A stretch of DNA of 64,000 nucleotides from Parvibaculum sp002684405 (GCA_965140395.1 OZ223206.1:310001-374000); one strand, 5' to 3'. Positions 22,331 to 31,810 are shown, counted from the first letter of the stretch. The notes: a model not told the origin generated them from the sequence alone. Numbers and translations are program-made.

Positions 22331-23674
22331 ATGACTATCTCCGCCGACGCCTCGAAGCCCGCCCTCTGGCCCTTCGTTCCCTCGCCCCGCGCGGTCGACG
22401 TCACCCATGCGGAGGGCTGCACGCTCTATACGAAGGATGGCGGCGCCATTCTCGATGCGGCGGGCGGGGCCATCGTCTCCAATATCGGTCACGGTCGGCG
22501 GGAAGTCGCGGAAGCGACCGCGGAGGCCATGACGAAGATGACCTATGCGGTGCCGCCCTTCGTCACGCCGGAGCGGACGCGGCTGGTGGAGCGTCTCACC
22601 CGCGCCTGGCTGCCGCCGCATCTCACCCGCATCTATCTCGCAAGCGGCGGGTCTGAATCCGTCGATGCGGCGGCGCGGCTCGCCGTCCAGCATTTCCGCG
22701 CGACGGGCGACACCAAACGCTGGAAAGTGATCGGGCGCGACATTTCCTATCACGGCACCACCATGTTCACGCTCGACATTGCGGGTCATGAGGCGCGCAA
22801 GCGCGGCTTCGAGCAGTTGATGCACGACATGCCCCATGCGCCGACGCCCTACTCCCTGCGCTCGCCGCTCGGGCGGCATCATCCCGATTTCGACATTGCC
22901 GCCGCGCAGGCGCTGGAAGACATCATTGTCCGCGAGGGGCCAGAAACGGTCGCCGCCTTCGTTGCCGAGCCGATCACCGGTTCGTCGGGCGGCGCGCTCA
23001 TGCCCGGCCCGCGCTACTGGCCCATGGTGCAGGATATCTGCCGCAAATACGGCGTGCTGCTCATCATCGACGAGGTGATGGTCGGCTTCGGGCGCACCGG
23101 CAAGCGCTTCGCGTCGGAGCACTTCGACATCAAGGCCGACATCATGATTTCCGGCAAGGGCCTTGCCGGCGGCTATGCGCCCATCGTCGGCGTCTATGCA
23201 ACGGAAGAAGTGACCGCGCCGCTCGCCGACAAGGGGCAGGCGCTGATGTTCTACACTTACGGTGCGCATCCGGGCGCCTGCGCAGCCGCCGACAAGGTGC
23301 TGCAAATCATGGAGGATGAAGACCTCGTCGCCCGCTCCGCCGAAAAGGGCAAGGCGCTTGCCGAACGCCTCGAAGCCCTGCTCGGCCAGCATCCCCATGT
23401 CGCGGAAATTCGCGGCGAAGGCCTCTTCCGCGGCCTCGAAATCGTGAAGGACCGCGAGACGCTGGAATGCTTCCCCGAGGAAGCCGCTGTGGCAGGCCGC
23501 GTCGTCGCGGCGGGCCTCAAACAGGGTGTCTTCTTCTATGGCGGCGGCACCGGCGCCGTGCGCGACATCGTCTGCGTCGGCCCGGCCTTCATCGTGTCGG
23601 ACGCGGAACTCGACCGTATCGCCGAAACGCTCAATGCCTCGATCGACAAGGCCGTGGAGAGCGCGAGCAAATAA
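22331..23674 (+). CDS. class III (aspartate-family) PLP aminotransferase
   Basis: 447 residues. PLP enzyme of the omega-aminotransferase / acetylornithine group. Seen: SNIGHGRREVAEA, YLASGGSESVDAAARLA, the Asp of LLIIDEVMVGFGRTG that holds the pyridine N, and the Schiff-base Lys in MISGKGLAGGYAPI. AEPITGSSG and a C-terminal small domain (RGEGLFRGLEIVKD) complete the fold. ATG 22331 is preceded by AAGGA. The substrate cannot be set, but omega-amino acids or diamines are usual for this subgroup. Divergent from dadA. Confidence 0.88.
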   Translation: MTISADASKPALWPFVPSPRAVDVTHAEGCTLYTKDGGAILDAAGGAIVSNIGHGRREVAEATAEAMTKMTYAVPPFVTPERTRLVERLTRAWLPPHLTRIYLASGGSESVDAAARLAVQHFRATGDTKRWKVIGRDISYHGTTMFTLDIAGHEARKRGFEQLMHDMPHAPTPYSLRSPLGRHHPDFDIAAAQALEDIIVREGPETVAAFVAEPITGSSGGALMPGPRYWPMVQDICRKYGVLLIIDEVMVGFGRTGKRFASEHFDIKADIMISGKGLAGGYAPIVGVYATEEVTAPLADKGQALMFYTYGAHPGACAAADKVLQIMEDEDLVARSAEKGKALAERLEALLGQHPHVAEIRGEGLFRGLEIVKDRETLECFPEEAAVAGRVVAAGLKQGVFFYGGGTGAVRDIVCVGPAFIVSDAELDRIAETLNASIDKAVESASK

Positions 23675-23701
23675 GGGTCCGGGCGATCCCCAAAAGCACA
23701 T

Positions 23702-23788
23702 TGTCACCCCGGGCTTCGTCCCGGGGTCCAGGGGCCGCATGACAGAACGCTTGTCGCCCCTGGATCCCGGCACAGGGCCGGGATGACA
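23702..23788. repeat. inverted pair of dispersed hairpin repeats
   Basis: GTCACCCCGGGC...CCCGGGGTCCAGGGGC faced by GCCCCTGGATCCCGGCAC...GGATGACA. Same class as the pair at 47431-47517. It lies directly behind the aminotransferase gene, outside any coding frame that is supported. Confidence 0.75.
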
Positions 23789-23884
23789 TATTTCATTTGC
23801 CGGAAGCTCTGCATCGCGCATCCCTTCTTGATGCGCTTGTCGTCTTTCTGCCCTACCCTTTCCTCATCAACGGGAGGCGGGCAG

Positions 23885-25093
23885 ATGGCGACGAAACATC
23901 CGACACGGCGGAACATCCTCAAGATCGGCGGCGGGATTACCCTCGTCGCGGCGGGCGGCCTTCTCTGGCGCGCGGAAGATCGCGGCGTCTTCACCCATGG
24001 CGAAGGGCCGGCCTATTCCGCCTGGGGCATGTGGAACGCACCGGAATATCAGGGCACGCCCTTTGCCCTTGTCGCGGCGGCGGTGCTCGCCTCCAATCCG
24101 CACAACACGCAGCCCTGGTATTTTCGCGTCACCGACACATCCGTTTCGGTGGAGGCGGACCGCGCGCGCCATCTCGGCTCGATGGACCCTTATCTGCGCG
24201 AAATGCATATCGGGCTCGGCTGCGCTATCGAGAACATGATGCGGGCCGCCCCCGTCAATGGCTATAGCGCCGTGCCGGAGTTGCAGACCGGATCACTGAC
24301 GGAGGATGCCTCGCGGCAAGGCCGCTCGCTCGCAGCCATGGTGCGCCTCACGAAAACCGGGCGCGCATCCGCGCCCACCCCGCTCCATGACGCTATTCCC
24401 CGCCGACATACCGATCGCGGTGTCTACGACCGCGACAAGGGCCTGCCGGAAGGGACGGCTGAAAGGCTCGCCGCGCTCGCAAACGGTATGCCGGATGTGC
24501 ATTTGCGTTTCATCGCCGACGGCGATGCACGCGAGAGCCTCGACACCGCGATCGTCGATGCAACGGCGGCAATCGTCGCGGACAAAGACATGGTGCATGA
24601 CAGCGATGCCTGGTTCCGCAACGGGCCGGACGATATCGAGAAGCACAAGAGCGGGATCACGCTCGACACGGCGGGCATGCCGCCGGGCATCCTCGCCGCG
24701 GCCAAGATGTTGCCACCCCTCTCCGCCGAGACGAGCCATCGGGCCTGGCTCAATGCGACGCGGGACGTGCATGTGCCGACGGCGGCGGCAATGGGCGTCA
24801 TCGCCGTCGCCGACCGTCACGACATCAAATCGTCTCTGGAAGCGGGGCGTCTCTGGCAACGCATTCACCTGACGGCGGCGCTTGCCGGGATCGCCATGCA
24901 GCCGCTCAACCAACCCGTCGAAATGGCCGACCGCGACAAACAGCTCGGCCGCGCGCCCGACTGGGAAAAGCGCATATCGGCATTTTCGGATGAAGGCTTC
25001 GAGCCCACCTTCTGCTTCCGGATGGGCATGCCCACGCGCCAGGCCCCGGCAAGCCCCCGCCGCCTGGTGGACGAGGTCAGCGAGACAGCCTAG
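23885..25093 (+). CDS. Tat-exported nitroreductase-like protein
   Basis: 402 residues. The N-terminus MATKHPTRRNILKIGGGITL is a twin-arginine signal (RRNILK followed by a hydrophobic run), so the protein is probably exported folded. The body contains a nitroreductase-like fold: SNPHNTQPWYFRV near residue 75, RRHTDRGVYD near 175, and a C-terminal half in which the active site is repeated, as in the Acg-like flavin-binding family, members of which may store FMN rather than reduce substrates. ATG 23885 follows GGGAGG; longer open frames run through a repeat. Substrate unknown. Confidence 0.75.
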   Translation: MATKHPTRRNILKIGGGITLVAAGGLLWRAEDRGVFTHGEGPAYSAWGMWNAPEYQGTPFALVAAAVLASNPHNTQPWYFRVTDTSVSVEADRARHLGSMDPYLREMHIGLGCAIENMMRAAPVNGYSAVPELQTGSLTEDASRQGRSLAAMVRLTKTGRASAPTPLHDAIPRRHTDRGVYDRDKGLPEGTAERLAALANGMPDVHLRFIADGDARESLDTAIVDATAAIVADKDMVHDSDAWFRNGPDDIEKHKSGITLDTAGMPPGILAAAKMLPPLSAETSHRAWLNATRDVHVPTAAAMGVIAVADRHDIKSSLEAGRLWQRIHLTAALAGIAMQPLNQPVEMADRDKQLGRAPDWEKRISAFSDEGFEPTFCFRMGMPTRQAPASPRRLVDEVSETA

Positions 25094-25131
25094 CGCCTGC
25101 GGGCGTTTCACGAGACGAAATCAAAAAGAGG

Positions 25132-25342
25132 GTGTCATCCCGGCGAAAGCCGGGACCCACTCGCCTCACCACCTACCGAAGCGCCAATGGGTCCCGGCAA
25201 CAAGTGTCGGGACGACACTGAAATTGAGGCTGCTCCCTCAAGCAAAATACGGCATGTCATCCCGGGGCTTGTCCCCGGGATCCACTCGCGTTGCAACGCG
25301 CTGAAAAGTGGATTGGGTCCCGGCTTCCGCCGGGATGACACA
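25132..25342. repeat. two composite hairpin repeats
   Basis: Two units in tandem: 25132-25217 (TGTCATCCCGGCG...CCGGGACCCACTCGCC, then inverted GTCGGGACGACA) and 25255-25342 (TGTCATCCCGGGGC...CCGGGATCCACTCG, then CGCCGGGATGACA). Same composite design as the array at 8443-8850. Confidence 0.75.
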
Positions 25343-25391
25343 TGGCTTTTACATTCCCTGCCGGAGAGAACGCCGCCCCACTCAGGCGGCC

Positions 25392-26612
25392 TTACGCCTC
25401 GCCGTCATCGTCCATCGGGCCGCTCTCCACATCATGCGCGGGCTTCTTCATCTCGACGGGCTTAGCATCGCGCGCAGCGACCACCTCGTCGGGCGAAGGC
25501 GGCAGCGTTTCCACATAGATGGAGCGGCTGGGGAAGGCGAAGCCCGTGCCCGCGCCCTCGACGATCTCCTTGATCTTCAGGGCGAGCCGTTCCTTCACCA
25601 CCAGATATTCCGACCATTTGGTCGTGTAGGTGAAGCAATAGACCATGATGTCGATGGAGGACGCGCCGAAACTGTCGATCCGCACGAGCTGGGCCGCCAG
25701 ATCGCCCGGCACGAAGTCCTTGTCGTTGTCAATAAAGGCTTCGATCTCGTCGCGGATCTTCTGAAGCTGCGCGCCGGTGGTGCGGTATTCGACGCCGATC
25801 ACCCAGGAGATGCGCCGATAGGTCATGGCGGAAAAATTGATGACCGAATTGTCGGCCAGCGCCTGGTTCGGCACATAGACGGGCGCCTTGTCGAAGCGGC
25901 GCACCAGCGTGGACCGGAAGCCGATCTTTTCGACAAAGCCTTCCACCACCCCGTCGACCTTGATCCAGTCGCCGAAGGAAAAGCGTTTTTCGATGAGAAC
26001 GCTCAATCCGCCGATGAGGTTCTTGAAAAGGTCCTGCGCCCCCAGCGCCACGGCCACGCCGAAAAGACCGAGACCTGCGATGATCGGGGCGACCTGTACG
26101 CCCCATATCTGCAGCACGGTCGCCGCGCCGAGCAGCATCATGGCGACGCGGGCACTCGTCACCACCCAGTCCATGATCTCGTTCGTCAGCAGGCGCTGCA
26201 ATCTCGACAGCCCCCGGCCGATGGGCGTCACCGCGTTGTGGAGCAGCCAGAAGATCGCGACGGCGATGAAGGAGCGGTTGAGGTTCTCGACGATCACCGC
26301 CGCCGTACCGCTAAAGGCGAGATATTCGGTCGCAAAGAAAAAGCCCAGCGCCACGAAGAGGTAGCGCATCGGGTCCTTTACCGCCTCGACGAGATAATCG
26401 TCGATTTCCGTCTCCGTCTTTTGCGACCAGCGCATGGCCGCGCCGAGCGCGAAACGGGTAAAGAGCCCGCGCAGGAAAAAGAACAGTCCGAATATAATCA
26501 GCGCGACGAGGATGCTGCCGATATCGACGCCATAGATGCCGTTCTGCCAGACGGATTTGGTCAGCTCCCAGTATTCCTGAAAATTGCTCGGGATCGACTG
26601 GATCGAGTCCAT
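25392..26612 (-). CDS. mechanosensitive ion channel family protein (MscS-like)
   Basis: 406 residues from ATG 26610-26612 (GGGCGGAG upstream; the longer open frame is not supported). An extended membrane part with about five segments (from IGSILVALIIFGLFFFL) is followed by the MscS pore helix region GLGLFGVAVALGAQDLFKNL and the beta domain with FSFGDWIKVDGVVEGFVEKIG, then a cytoplasmic alpha/beta domain and an acidic tail. MscS channels relieve turgor when cells meet low osmolarity. Same strand as prfC, whose stop lies 27 bp upstream of this start. Confidence 0.92.
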   Translation of the reverse strand: MDSIQSIPSNFQEYWELTKSVWQNGIYGVDIGSILVALIIFGLFFFLRGLFTRFALGAAMRWSQKTETEIDDYLVEAVKDPMRYLFVALGFFFATEYLAFSGTAAVIVENLNRSFIAVAIFWLLHNAVTPIGRGLSRLQRLLTNEIMDWVVTSARVAMMLLGAATVLQIWGVQVAPIIAGLGLFGVAVALGAQDLFKNLIGGLSVLIEKRFSFGDWIKVDGVVEGFVEKIGFRSTLVRRFDKAPVYVPNQALADNSVINFSAMTYRRISWVIGVEYRTTGAQLQKIRDEIEAFIDNDKDFVPGDLAAQLVRIDSFGASSIDIMVYCFTYTTKWSEYLVVKERLALKIKEIVEGAGTGFAFPSRSIYVETLPPSPDEVVAARDAKPVEMKKPAHDVESGPMDDDGEA

Positions 26613-26638
26613 GCTCCGCCCTGCCTTGTCTGTTGAGG

Positions 26639-28282
26639 TTATGCCGGCTCCGGCGCGCGTTCGCGCGTGGCGCTGAAGGTCACATCGGGCCAGCGCTCGC
26701 CGGTATAGTTCAGTTCCCACGGGCTTTTCGCCATGAAGACGGGCGCCCCGTCGCGGTCCGTCGCCATATTGCCGCGATGGGCCTCGAGGAAGCGTTTCAG
26801 TTCCGCCGGATCCTTCGCGCTCACCCAGCGCGCCGTCTGATAGGGAGACGGCTCGAAATGGACGTTGATGTCGTATTCGGCCTTGATGCGCGAGGCGAGC
26901 ACTTCAAGCTGAAGCTGGCCCACGACGCCGATCACCCAGTTGGCGCCGATCTCGGGCTTGAAGACCTGGGTGACGCCCTCTTCCGCCAGGCTTTCCAGCG
27001 CGCGGCGCATATGCTTGGCCTTCATCGGATCGTCCAGCCGCACGCGCTGGAGGATTTCCGGCGCGAAGTTCGGAATGCCGGTGAAGGTGAGCCCGTCCAC
27101 TTCCGACAGCGTGTCGCCGACGCGGATCGTGCCGTGGTTGGGAATACCGATAATGTCGCCGGGAAAGGCCTCGTCCAGAATCTCGCGGTCCTGCGCAAAG
27201 AAGAGGATCGGATTGTGGACGCCGATCGCCTTGCCCGTGCCGGACTGTTTCAGCCGCATGCCGCGCTTGAACCGGCCCGAGCACAGCCGCATGAAGGCGA
27301 TGCGGTCGCGATGGTTCGCATCCATATTCGCCTGCACCTTGAAGACGAAGCCGGAGACCTTGCCCTCGGTCGGCTCCACCACGCGGTCGGTCGCGTTCTG
27401 CGCGCGCGGCGTCGGGGCGAACTTCACCACCGCGTCGAGCAATTCGCGCACGCCGAGCTTTCGCAGCGCGGAGCCGAAATAGACCGGCGTCAGATGGCCT
27501 TCCCGATAGGACTCAAGGTCGAAGGACGGGCTCGCCTCCCGGGCGAGCTCCATCTCTTCCAGGAATGTCTCCAGTTCCTCCGGCGGGACATATTCGCTGA
27601 TCGAATTGCCGCTGAGGCTCGCCGGTTCGTGCTGCGCGCCCTCGCTGCCCGGCTTTTCATAGGGGACGAAGCGGTCGTTTTCCGGATCGAAGATGCCGCG
27701 CAGCAAACCGCCCATCCCTGCGGGCCAGATCATCGGCACGGTGTCGAGCGCGAGTTTTTCGGCGATCTCGTCCATCAGCTCGAAGGGGCTCACGCCTTCG
27801 CGGTCGATCTTGTTGATGAAGGTGATGATCGGCACATTGCGCAACCGGCAGACCTCGAAGAGCTTCAGCGTCTGCGCCTCGATGCCTTTCGCCGCGTCGA
27901 TCACCATGATGGCGCTGTCGGCAGCCGTCAGCGTCCGGTAGGTGTCTTCGGAGAAGTCTTCATGGCCCGGCGTGTCGAGCAGGTTGCAGATGATGCCCTC
28001 ATATTCGAAGGTCATCACCGCGGACGACACCGAGATGCCGCGATCCTGTTCGATCTTCATCCAGTCGGAGCGGGCGCGCCGGTTGTCGCCGCGCGCCTTC
28101 ACCTGACCGGCAAGGCGGATCGCCCCGCCCTTCAGAAGCAGGTTTTCCGTCAGCGTCGTCTTGCCCGCGTCGGGATGGGAGATGATCGCAAAGGTGCGCC
28201 GCTTGGCGACCTGCGCTTCCACATCCTGGTCGGCGCCGGGCTTGCCGGTACCGGGTTGGGGCTTGGCTGGTGCCTCGCTCAT
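26639..28282 (-). CDS. prfC: peptide chain release factor 3
   Basis: 547 residues, a translational GTPase that removes RF1/RF2 from the ribosome after termination. G1 SHPDAGKTT (35-43), G2 region with SVSSAVMTFEY, G3 DTPGHEDFSEDTYRTL, G4 NKID are all seen, as is the RF3-specific C-terminal domain (GVVGQLQLEVLASRIKAEY). Slightly longer than the E. coli protein through an N-terminal Pro/Gly-rich leader. ATG 28280-28282. Probably co-transcribed with the MscS gene. Confidence 0.96.
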   Translation of the reverse strand: MSEAPAKPQPGTGKPGADQDVEAQVAKRRTFAIISHPDAGKTTLTENLLLKGGAIRLAGQVKARGDNRRARSDWMKIEQDRGISVSSAVMTFEYEGIICNLLDTPGHEDFSEDTYRTLTAADSAIMVIDAAKGIEAQTLKLFEVCRLRNVPIITFINKIDREGVSPFELMDEIAEKLALDTVPMIWPAGMGGLLRGIFDPENDRFVPYEKPGSEGAQHEPASLSGNSISEYVPPEELETFLEEMELAREASPSFDLESYREGHLTPVYFGSALRKLGVRELLDAVVKFAPTPRAQNATDRVVEPTEGKVSGFVFKVQANMDANHRDRIAFMRLCSGRFKRGMRLKQSGTGKAIGVHNPILFFAQDREILDEAFPGDIIGIPNHGTIRVGDTLSEVDGLTFTGIPNFAPEILQRVRLDDPMKAKHMRRALESLAEEGVTQVFKPEIGANWVIGVVGQLQLEVLASRIKAEYDINVHFEPSPYQTARWVSAKDPAELKRFLEAHRGNMATDRDGAPVFMAKSPWELNYTGERWPDVTFSATRERAPEPA

Positions 28283-28461
28283 TCTGTCTCCAGAGGAATT
28301 CTGCGGACCCGAGGGAAATCCGAGGGTCCATCTTTGGCGCGGAACCTAACCGGTTTACCGGCATCGGCCAAGTGCACCGCGACGTTATGACAACTGCCCT
28401 CGGATGGGCGTTGGGTGCAGTTTTCGTCCATCGACATTTTACGAACTGAGGAGACACCCAA

Positions 28462-28680
28462 ATGGCAACAGCCAGGGAAATAATAACCCCCCATATCGAC
28501 GCCGCGCTCGCCGAGGCGGCGGAGCAGAAGATCTCCACCGACGCCATGGCCCGCATCATGTTCGAGAAGGTCCTGCGCATCTGGCGCGAGACCCGCGATC
28601 CGGACGACATCATGGCGGAACTGCGCGAAGCCGCCGATCATCTCGACCCGGATGAGGACTTCATGTTCATGCGGCCGTGA
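28462..28680 (+). CDS. small conserved-type hypothetical protein
   Basis: 72 residues, MATAREIITPHIDAALAEAA to the end FMFMRP. Predicted all-helical and acidic, without membrane segment or signal. A strong GAGGAGA site precedes ATG 28462 and codon use is native, so the gene is likely real. I do not recognise a family. Divergent from prfC with a 179-bp shared upstream region. Confidence 0.65.
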   Translation: MATAREIITPHIDAALAEAAEQKISTDAMARIMFEKVLRIWRETRDPDDIMAELREAADHLDPDEDFMFMRP

Positions 28681-28736
28681 CGCCTGCACGTCCCGTCCTG
28701 GGGATGTTCATGCGACCGTAAAGGTCTGAACAAACG

Positions 28737-28833
28737 TCGTCATGGCCCGCTTTATGCGGGCCATCCACGTCTTGGAGACACGGAAAGCCGAAAAGAAAGA
28801 CGTGGATGACCCGGACAAGCCGGGTCATGACGC
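28737..28833. repeat. gene-less inverted pair of the 35-bp hairpin repeat
   Basis: Left arm 28737-28771, right arm 28799-28833, inverted, 27-bp spacer. One stem position that is G-C in other copies is A-T here in the right arm (GACCCGG / CCGGGTC), again keeping the pair. Same element as at 5158-5562 and 14315-14402. Confidence 0.75.
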
Positions 28834-28865
28834 ATTATCTGAAAGTCCCGCATCCGCCCTTGAAG

Positions 28866-28990
28866 CCCTCCCCCTCGGGGGGGAGGGTTGGGAGGGGGTG
28901 AAGCGCCACACGCAGACTTCGCGAATGTCTGCACCAACCAGCCCCCACCCGAAATGCGTTCCGCATTCCGACCTCCCCCTAAGGGGGAGG
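28866..28990. repeat. CCTCCCCCT/AGGGGGAGG-class repeats
   Basis: CCCTCCCCCTCGGGGGGGAGGG at its left end and ACCTCCCCCTAAGGGGGAGG at its right end bracket about 80 bp with a small palindrome (GAATGCG...-type). A related sequence lies at 17204-17231. Together with the pair at 28737 this fills the gap 28681-29009; no gene is seen there. Confidence 0.6.
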
Positions 28991-29009
28991 CAATCGATGA
29001 CCGCGCGCC

Positions 29010-29351
29010 CTACTCCACCGGCTCCTGCAGAAAGTGGCGGCCCTCCCGGTCTTCGATCTCGACCACCCAGATGTCGGGATCGAAGCTCCGCTGCCTCTCT
29101 ATATAGGCATCCGCCTCCGGCTCCGGCACCGGCGCGCCCTTGGGCGAGCGGATCCAGATGAGCTGCCCGTCCCCGTCGCGGGCGGAGCCGAAGACGCTGG
29201 CCATGCCGTCCAGCGTGTTGAGCTTGACCAGCACCGTGCCCGAGCCTGCGTCGCCGCGCCGGACCACCATGGCGCTCGCGCCGTTGAGTTCGCAGCGGCG
29301 GATGAGCGCCTTCACCCAGATTTCCGCCTTCAGGCGCGGGGCGGCGTCCAT
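29010..29351 (-). CDS. DUF1491 family protein
   Basis: 113 residues from ATG 29349-29351 (a GTG lies one codon earlier). DUF1491 is a family of small alphaproteobacterial proteins of unknown role. Family features seen: RLKAEIWVKALIRRCE, a central VVRRGDAGSGTVLVKLN and the end WVVEIEDREGRHFL. No signal or membrane segment. Likely cytoplasmic. Confidence 0.85.
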   Translation of the reverse strand: MDAAPRLKAEIWVKALIRRCELNGASAMVVRRGDAGSGTVLVKLNTLDGMASVFGSARDGDGQLIWIRSPKGAPVPEPEADAYIERQRSFDPDIWVVEIEDREGRHFLQEPVE

Positions 29352-29538
29352 CACGAAACGACCGTTTCAGGCAATACCGGCCTTGTGTCGTTCGCCGTCT
29401 CGCCCGCTATGTCGTCCGCTGTCTTCATCATATTTCGTTTTTCCACTTTGCGGGCAGCCGGGCCGCGCATTAGACTCACGCATCAATTCCATAGCACCGG
29501 CAGGCGTTCCGGGGGAATGACCTGGAGGGAACAAGCTG

Positions 29539-30607
29539 ATGAACGGCAAGTTGCGTTTTCTTGCACAGGCGAGTGCGGTCGCTCTTTTTGCGGCCAGCCT
29601 CGGCGGGTGCTTCGGCCAGACCGGCGACAAGACGGCGGCGTCCACGCCCGCGACGTCAATTCAGACCCCGGCGTCCGATGCGGCCAGGGACACGCGCAGT
29701 CTTGCGGAACTGGCCGAGGCGGTCCTTGCCGACGGCAGGGAACTCGGCGTGCCGCTGCCGCTGCCCGCGCCGGCTCATGGCGGCGTTGCCGTCGCTTCCA
29801 TTGATCCCTCGGCGGGCCTGAGCTCGCTCCGTCCCAATGCGCCCCGGGCCGCCACCGGCAATGCGCTGGCCAATTACCGCGCCGGGATCATCTGGGCGTC
29901 TTCCAACCCGCTCAAGACGCCCCGCAATGTGCGCAAGGCGCTGAAGCAGCTCAAGATCACCGACCCGGTGCCGCTGGCGGCCAACTGGCTGAACGAACAG
30001 GCCGACATCGCCCGGCATAACCGCGCCTTCGCCGATGGCGTGCGCGGCCAGCTTCGCGCGCGGGGCAAACAGGAACTTCTCGCGCTGATCGCCAGCGATG
30101 TGGGCTATGTCTTCAATATCCCCGGCGCGGGCGAGGCGATGGCCGATGTCGTTTCCCATGTCGGTACGGAAGACAAGGCGCTTTCAGCCCTTTCCACCCG
30201 TCTGCGCGACAGCTCCTATGCCATGCAGCGCTCCAAATGGGGCATGATCGAGCCGCTGAAGCTCGAGACCGCACCGGTCAAAACGGCCTCGGCCTCCTGG
30301 ACGGACAAGCTGAAAGGCATCGCGGCGGAGATTTCGCCGGTCACGACCGCTCAGGCCTATTCCGTCTCGGTGATGCATCAGATCATGGCGACCGCCGCGC
30401 GCGGGATCGTCGATCCCGATCAGCCGGTCGAGGTTTCGGCCAAGGGCTCGGACACGGCCCCGTTGCGTCAACTGGGCCCGTCTCAACCTCGCCCAATGCA
30501 TCGCCGCGGCGCATTTCCCCTCGGAAGAGGCCTATTGCACCGGCAAGCATGCGGTGGAGGAAGTCCGCCAGTGCTGGGCCGCGGTGCTCCCGCCTTCCGG
30601 CAACTAA
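29539..30607 (+). pseudogene. putative lipoprotein gene with a frameshift near its 3' end
   Basis: Begins MNGKLRFLAQASAVALFAAS with lipobox LGGC and ribosome site GGAGGG. The first frame gives a native-looking protein up to about SDTAPLRQ (near 30470), then turns into Pro/Arg/Gly-rich text typical of out-of-frame high-GC DNA. Shifting by one base at about 30471-30473 restores a sensible end: WARLNLAQC, AAAHFPSEEAYCTGKHAVEE, CWAAVLPPSGN, with a TAA at 30605-30607. The intact protein would have about 355 residues. Either a real mutation or a base error. The family is not recognised; paired Cys near the end suggest a periplasmic domain. Confidence 0.65.
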
Positions 30608-31067
30608 GGGGCGCCTTACCCGCGCCGTCGACAAAACCGACACTTCCGGATTTCGTTCACCGCGCTTCCCATGGAAGCGCGGCGGGTCCGTTTGACCGCC
30701 CGGGGAGACCGTGCGGGCCCCATTATGGTTAGCACCTGAGCTATCCGTCCCAATAAAATCCATTTTTCTCAAAATAAAACACTTCATTTTATAAGTCAGA
30801 ATATGTGACAGATATATTTCACCTTCTATAGCTCTGGATAATCGTATGAGTTATTTGTAAAGACTACGTCCCCTTGCAGTAAAACACAAAAAACCACGGT
30901 ATTAGCGTTGCCTCATCCGCGGGGGCGGGTATTCCTGCGTCGCACCTGCCCGGGCCGCCTCATTTCACCGATTGCGGACCTCCCTTTTTCGGATCGCCGG
31001 GCAGTATCGCAAAACAGGCAACCACCGAAGCGGCCATCGCCGTTTCGTTTCATAAGAAGGCTCAAGG
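30608..31067 (+). other. long intergenic region, AT-rich right of centre
   Basis: 460 bp. The first 130 bp are high-GC remnants behind the frameshifted gene; 30740-30905 is strongly AT-rich and probably carries the promoter of the lipoprotein gene at 31068. No hairpin repeat, RNA gene or supported reading frame was found. Confidence 0.5.
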
Positions 31068-31742
31068 ATGAATAAGGTACTCCTTGGCTGTTTGTGCATT
31101 GCACTCCTTGCGGGCTGCAAGGACAACAGCTCTCCTCCCCCCACCTCCGGAACCAGTTCTCTGGGGCTCGAACTTTCCGGCACCGAAGGTCTGGTCACCA
31201 CCCTGGCGGGAAGCGACCTGCTCGGCTCCGAAACAGGCACCGCAGGTGCCGTCAACGACCTGCTCGGCGGCACCAACCCGCTCATGGAACAGCTCCAGCC
31301 GGTCATGGAAGCCCTGCAACCGATCGGCATCCCCCTCGACGAGCTTGTCGAGGGCAGCCTCAACCCCGCCCTTGCGCAACTCTCCGATCCCGGCCTCGGC
31401 GCATCCGGGCCCGACAGCCCGCTCACTCAGCTTCTGGGCGGCGACATCCTTGGATCGCTGGTCGGCACCGAGGAAGGCACCGTGCCGGTTATCGTGGCAG
31501 GCACGGATGGCGGCATTCTCGGCGCGCTCCTGTCGCCGGTCACCGACAACCTGCCGGCAGAGGCTTCGCTCGCCCCGGTCACCCAGCCGCTGATCACCGC
31601 GCTTTCCGGTTCCGGTGCCGGCGACCTCTCCGGCGGTCTTGGCGATCTCGGCGGCCTCGGCGCCCCGCTATCGCCCGTCACGGATCTGCTGAATGGCGGC
31701 AGTGAAGGTCTTCTCGGCAATCTGATCCCCGCCGGAAACTGA
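31068..31742 (+). CDS. Gly/Leu-rich putative lipoprotein
   Basis: 224 residues. Signal peptide with lipobox: MNKVLLGCLCIALLAGC, so the mature N-terminus would be the lipid-modified Cys17. The rest is low-complexity, rich in Gly, Leu, Pro and Ser, with loose repeats such as LSPVTDNLP, LAPVTQPL and LSPVTDLL, and clusters GGLGDLGGLG. No catalytic motif. Probably an envelope or surface protein with a structural role (inference). Ribosome site AAGAAGG; a strong terminator follows. Confidence 0.7.
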   Translation: MNKVLLGCLCIALLAGCKDNSSPPPTSGTSSLGLELSGTEGLVTTLAGSDLLGSETGTAGAVNDLLGGTNPLMEQLQPVMEALQPIGIPLDELVEGSLNPALAQLSDPGLGASGPDSPLTQLLGGDILGSLVGTEEGTVPVIVAGTDGGILGALLSPVTDNLPAEASLAPVTQPLITALSGSGAGDLSGGLGDLGGLGAPLSPVTDLLNGGSEGLLGNLIPAGN

Positions 31743-31772
31743 CCCAACGCCCATCCGGCCACCCACTATCTC

Positions 31773-31810
31773 AAGGCCCCGCGCTCCCCGCGCGGGGCCT
31801 TTTTCTTTTC
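31773..31810 (+). terminator. rho-independent terminator
   Basis: 11-bp stem AAGGCCCCGCG / CGCGGGGCCTT (31773-31783, 31791-31801) with loop CTCCCCG and tail TTTTCTTTTC. Ends the lipoprotein transcript. Confidence 0.88.

Noticed and set aside
20896..22656. 586-codon open frame on the plus strand
   Set aside because: Antisense to dadA, which has clear FAD motifs.
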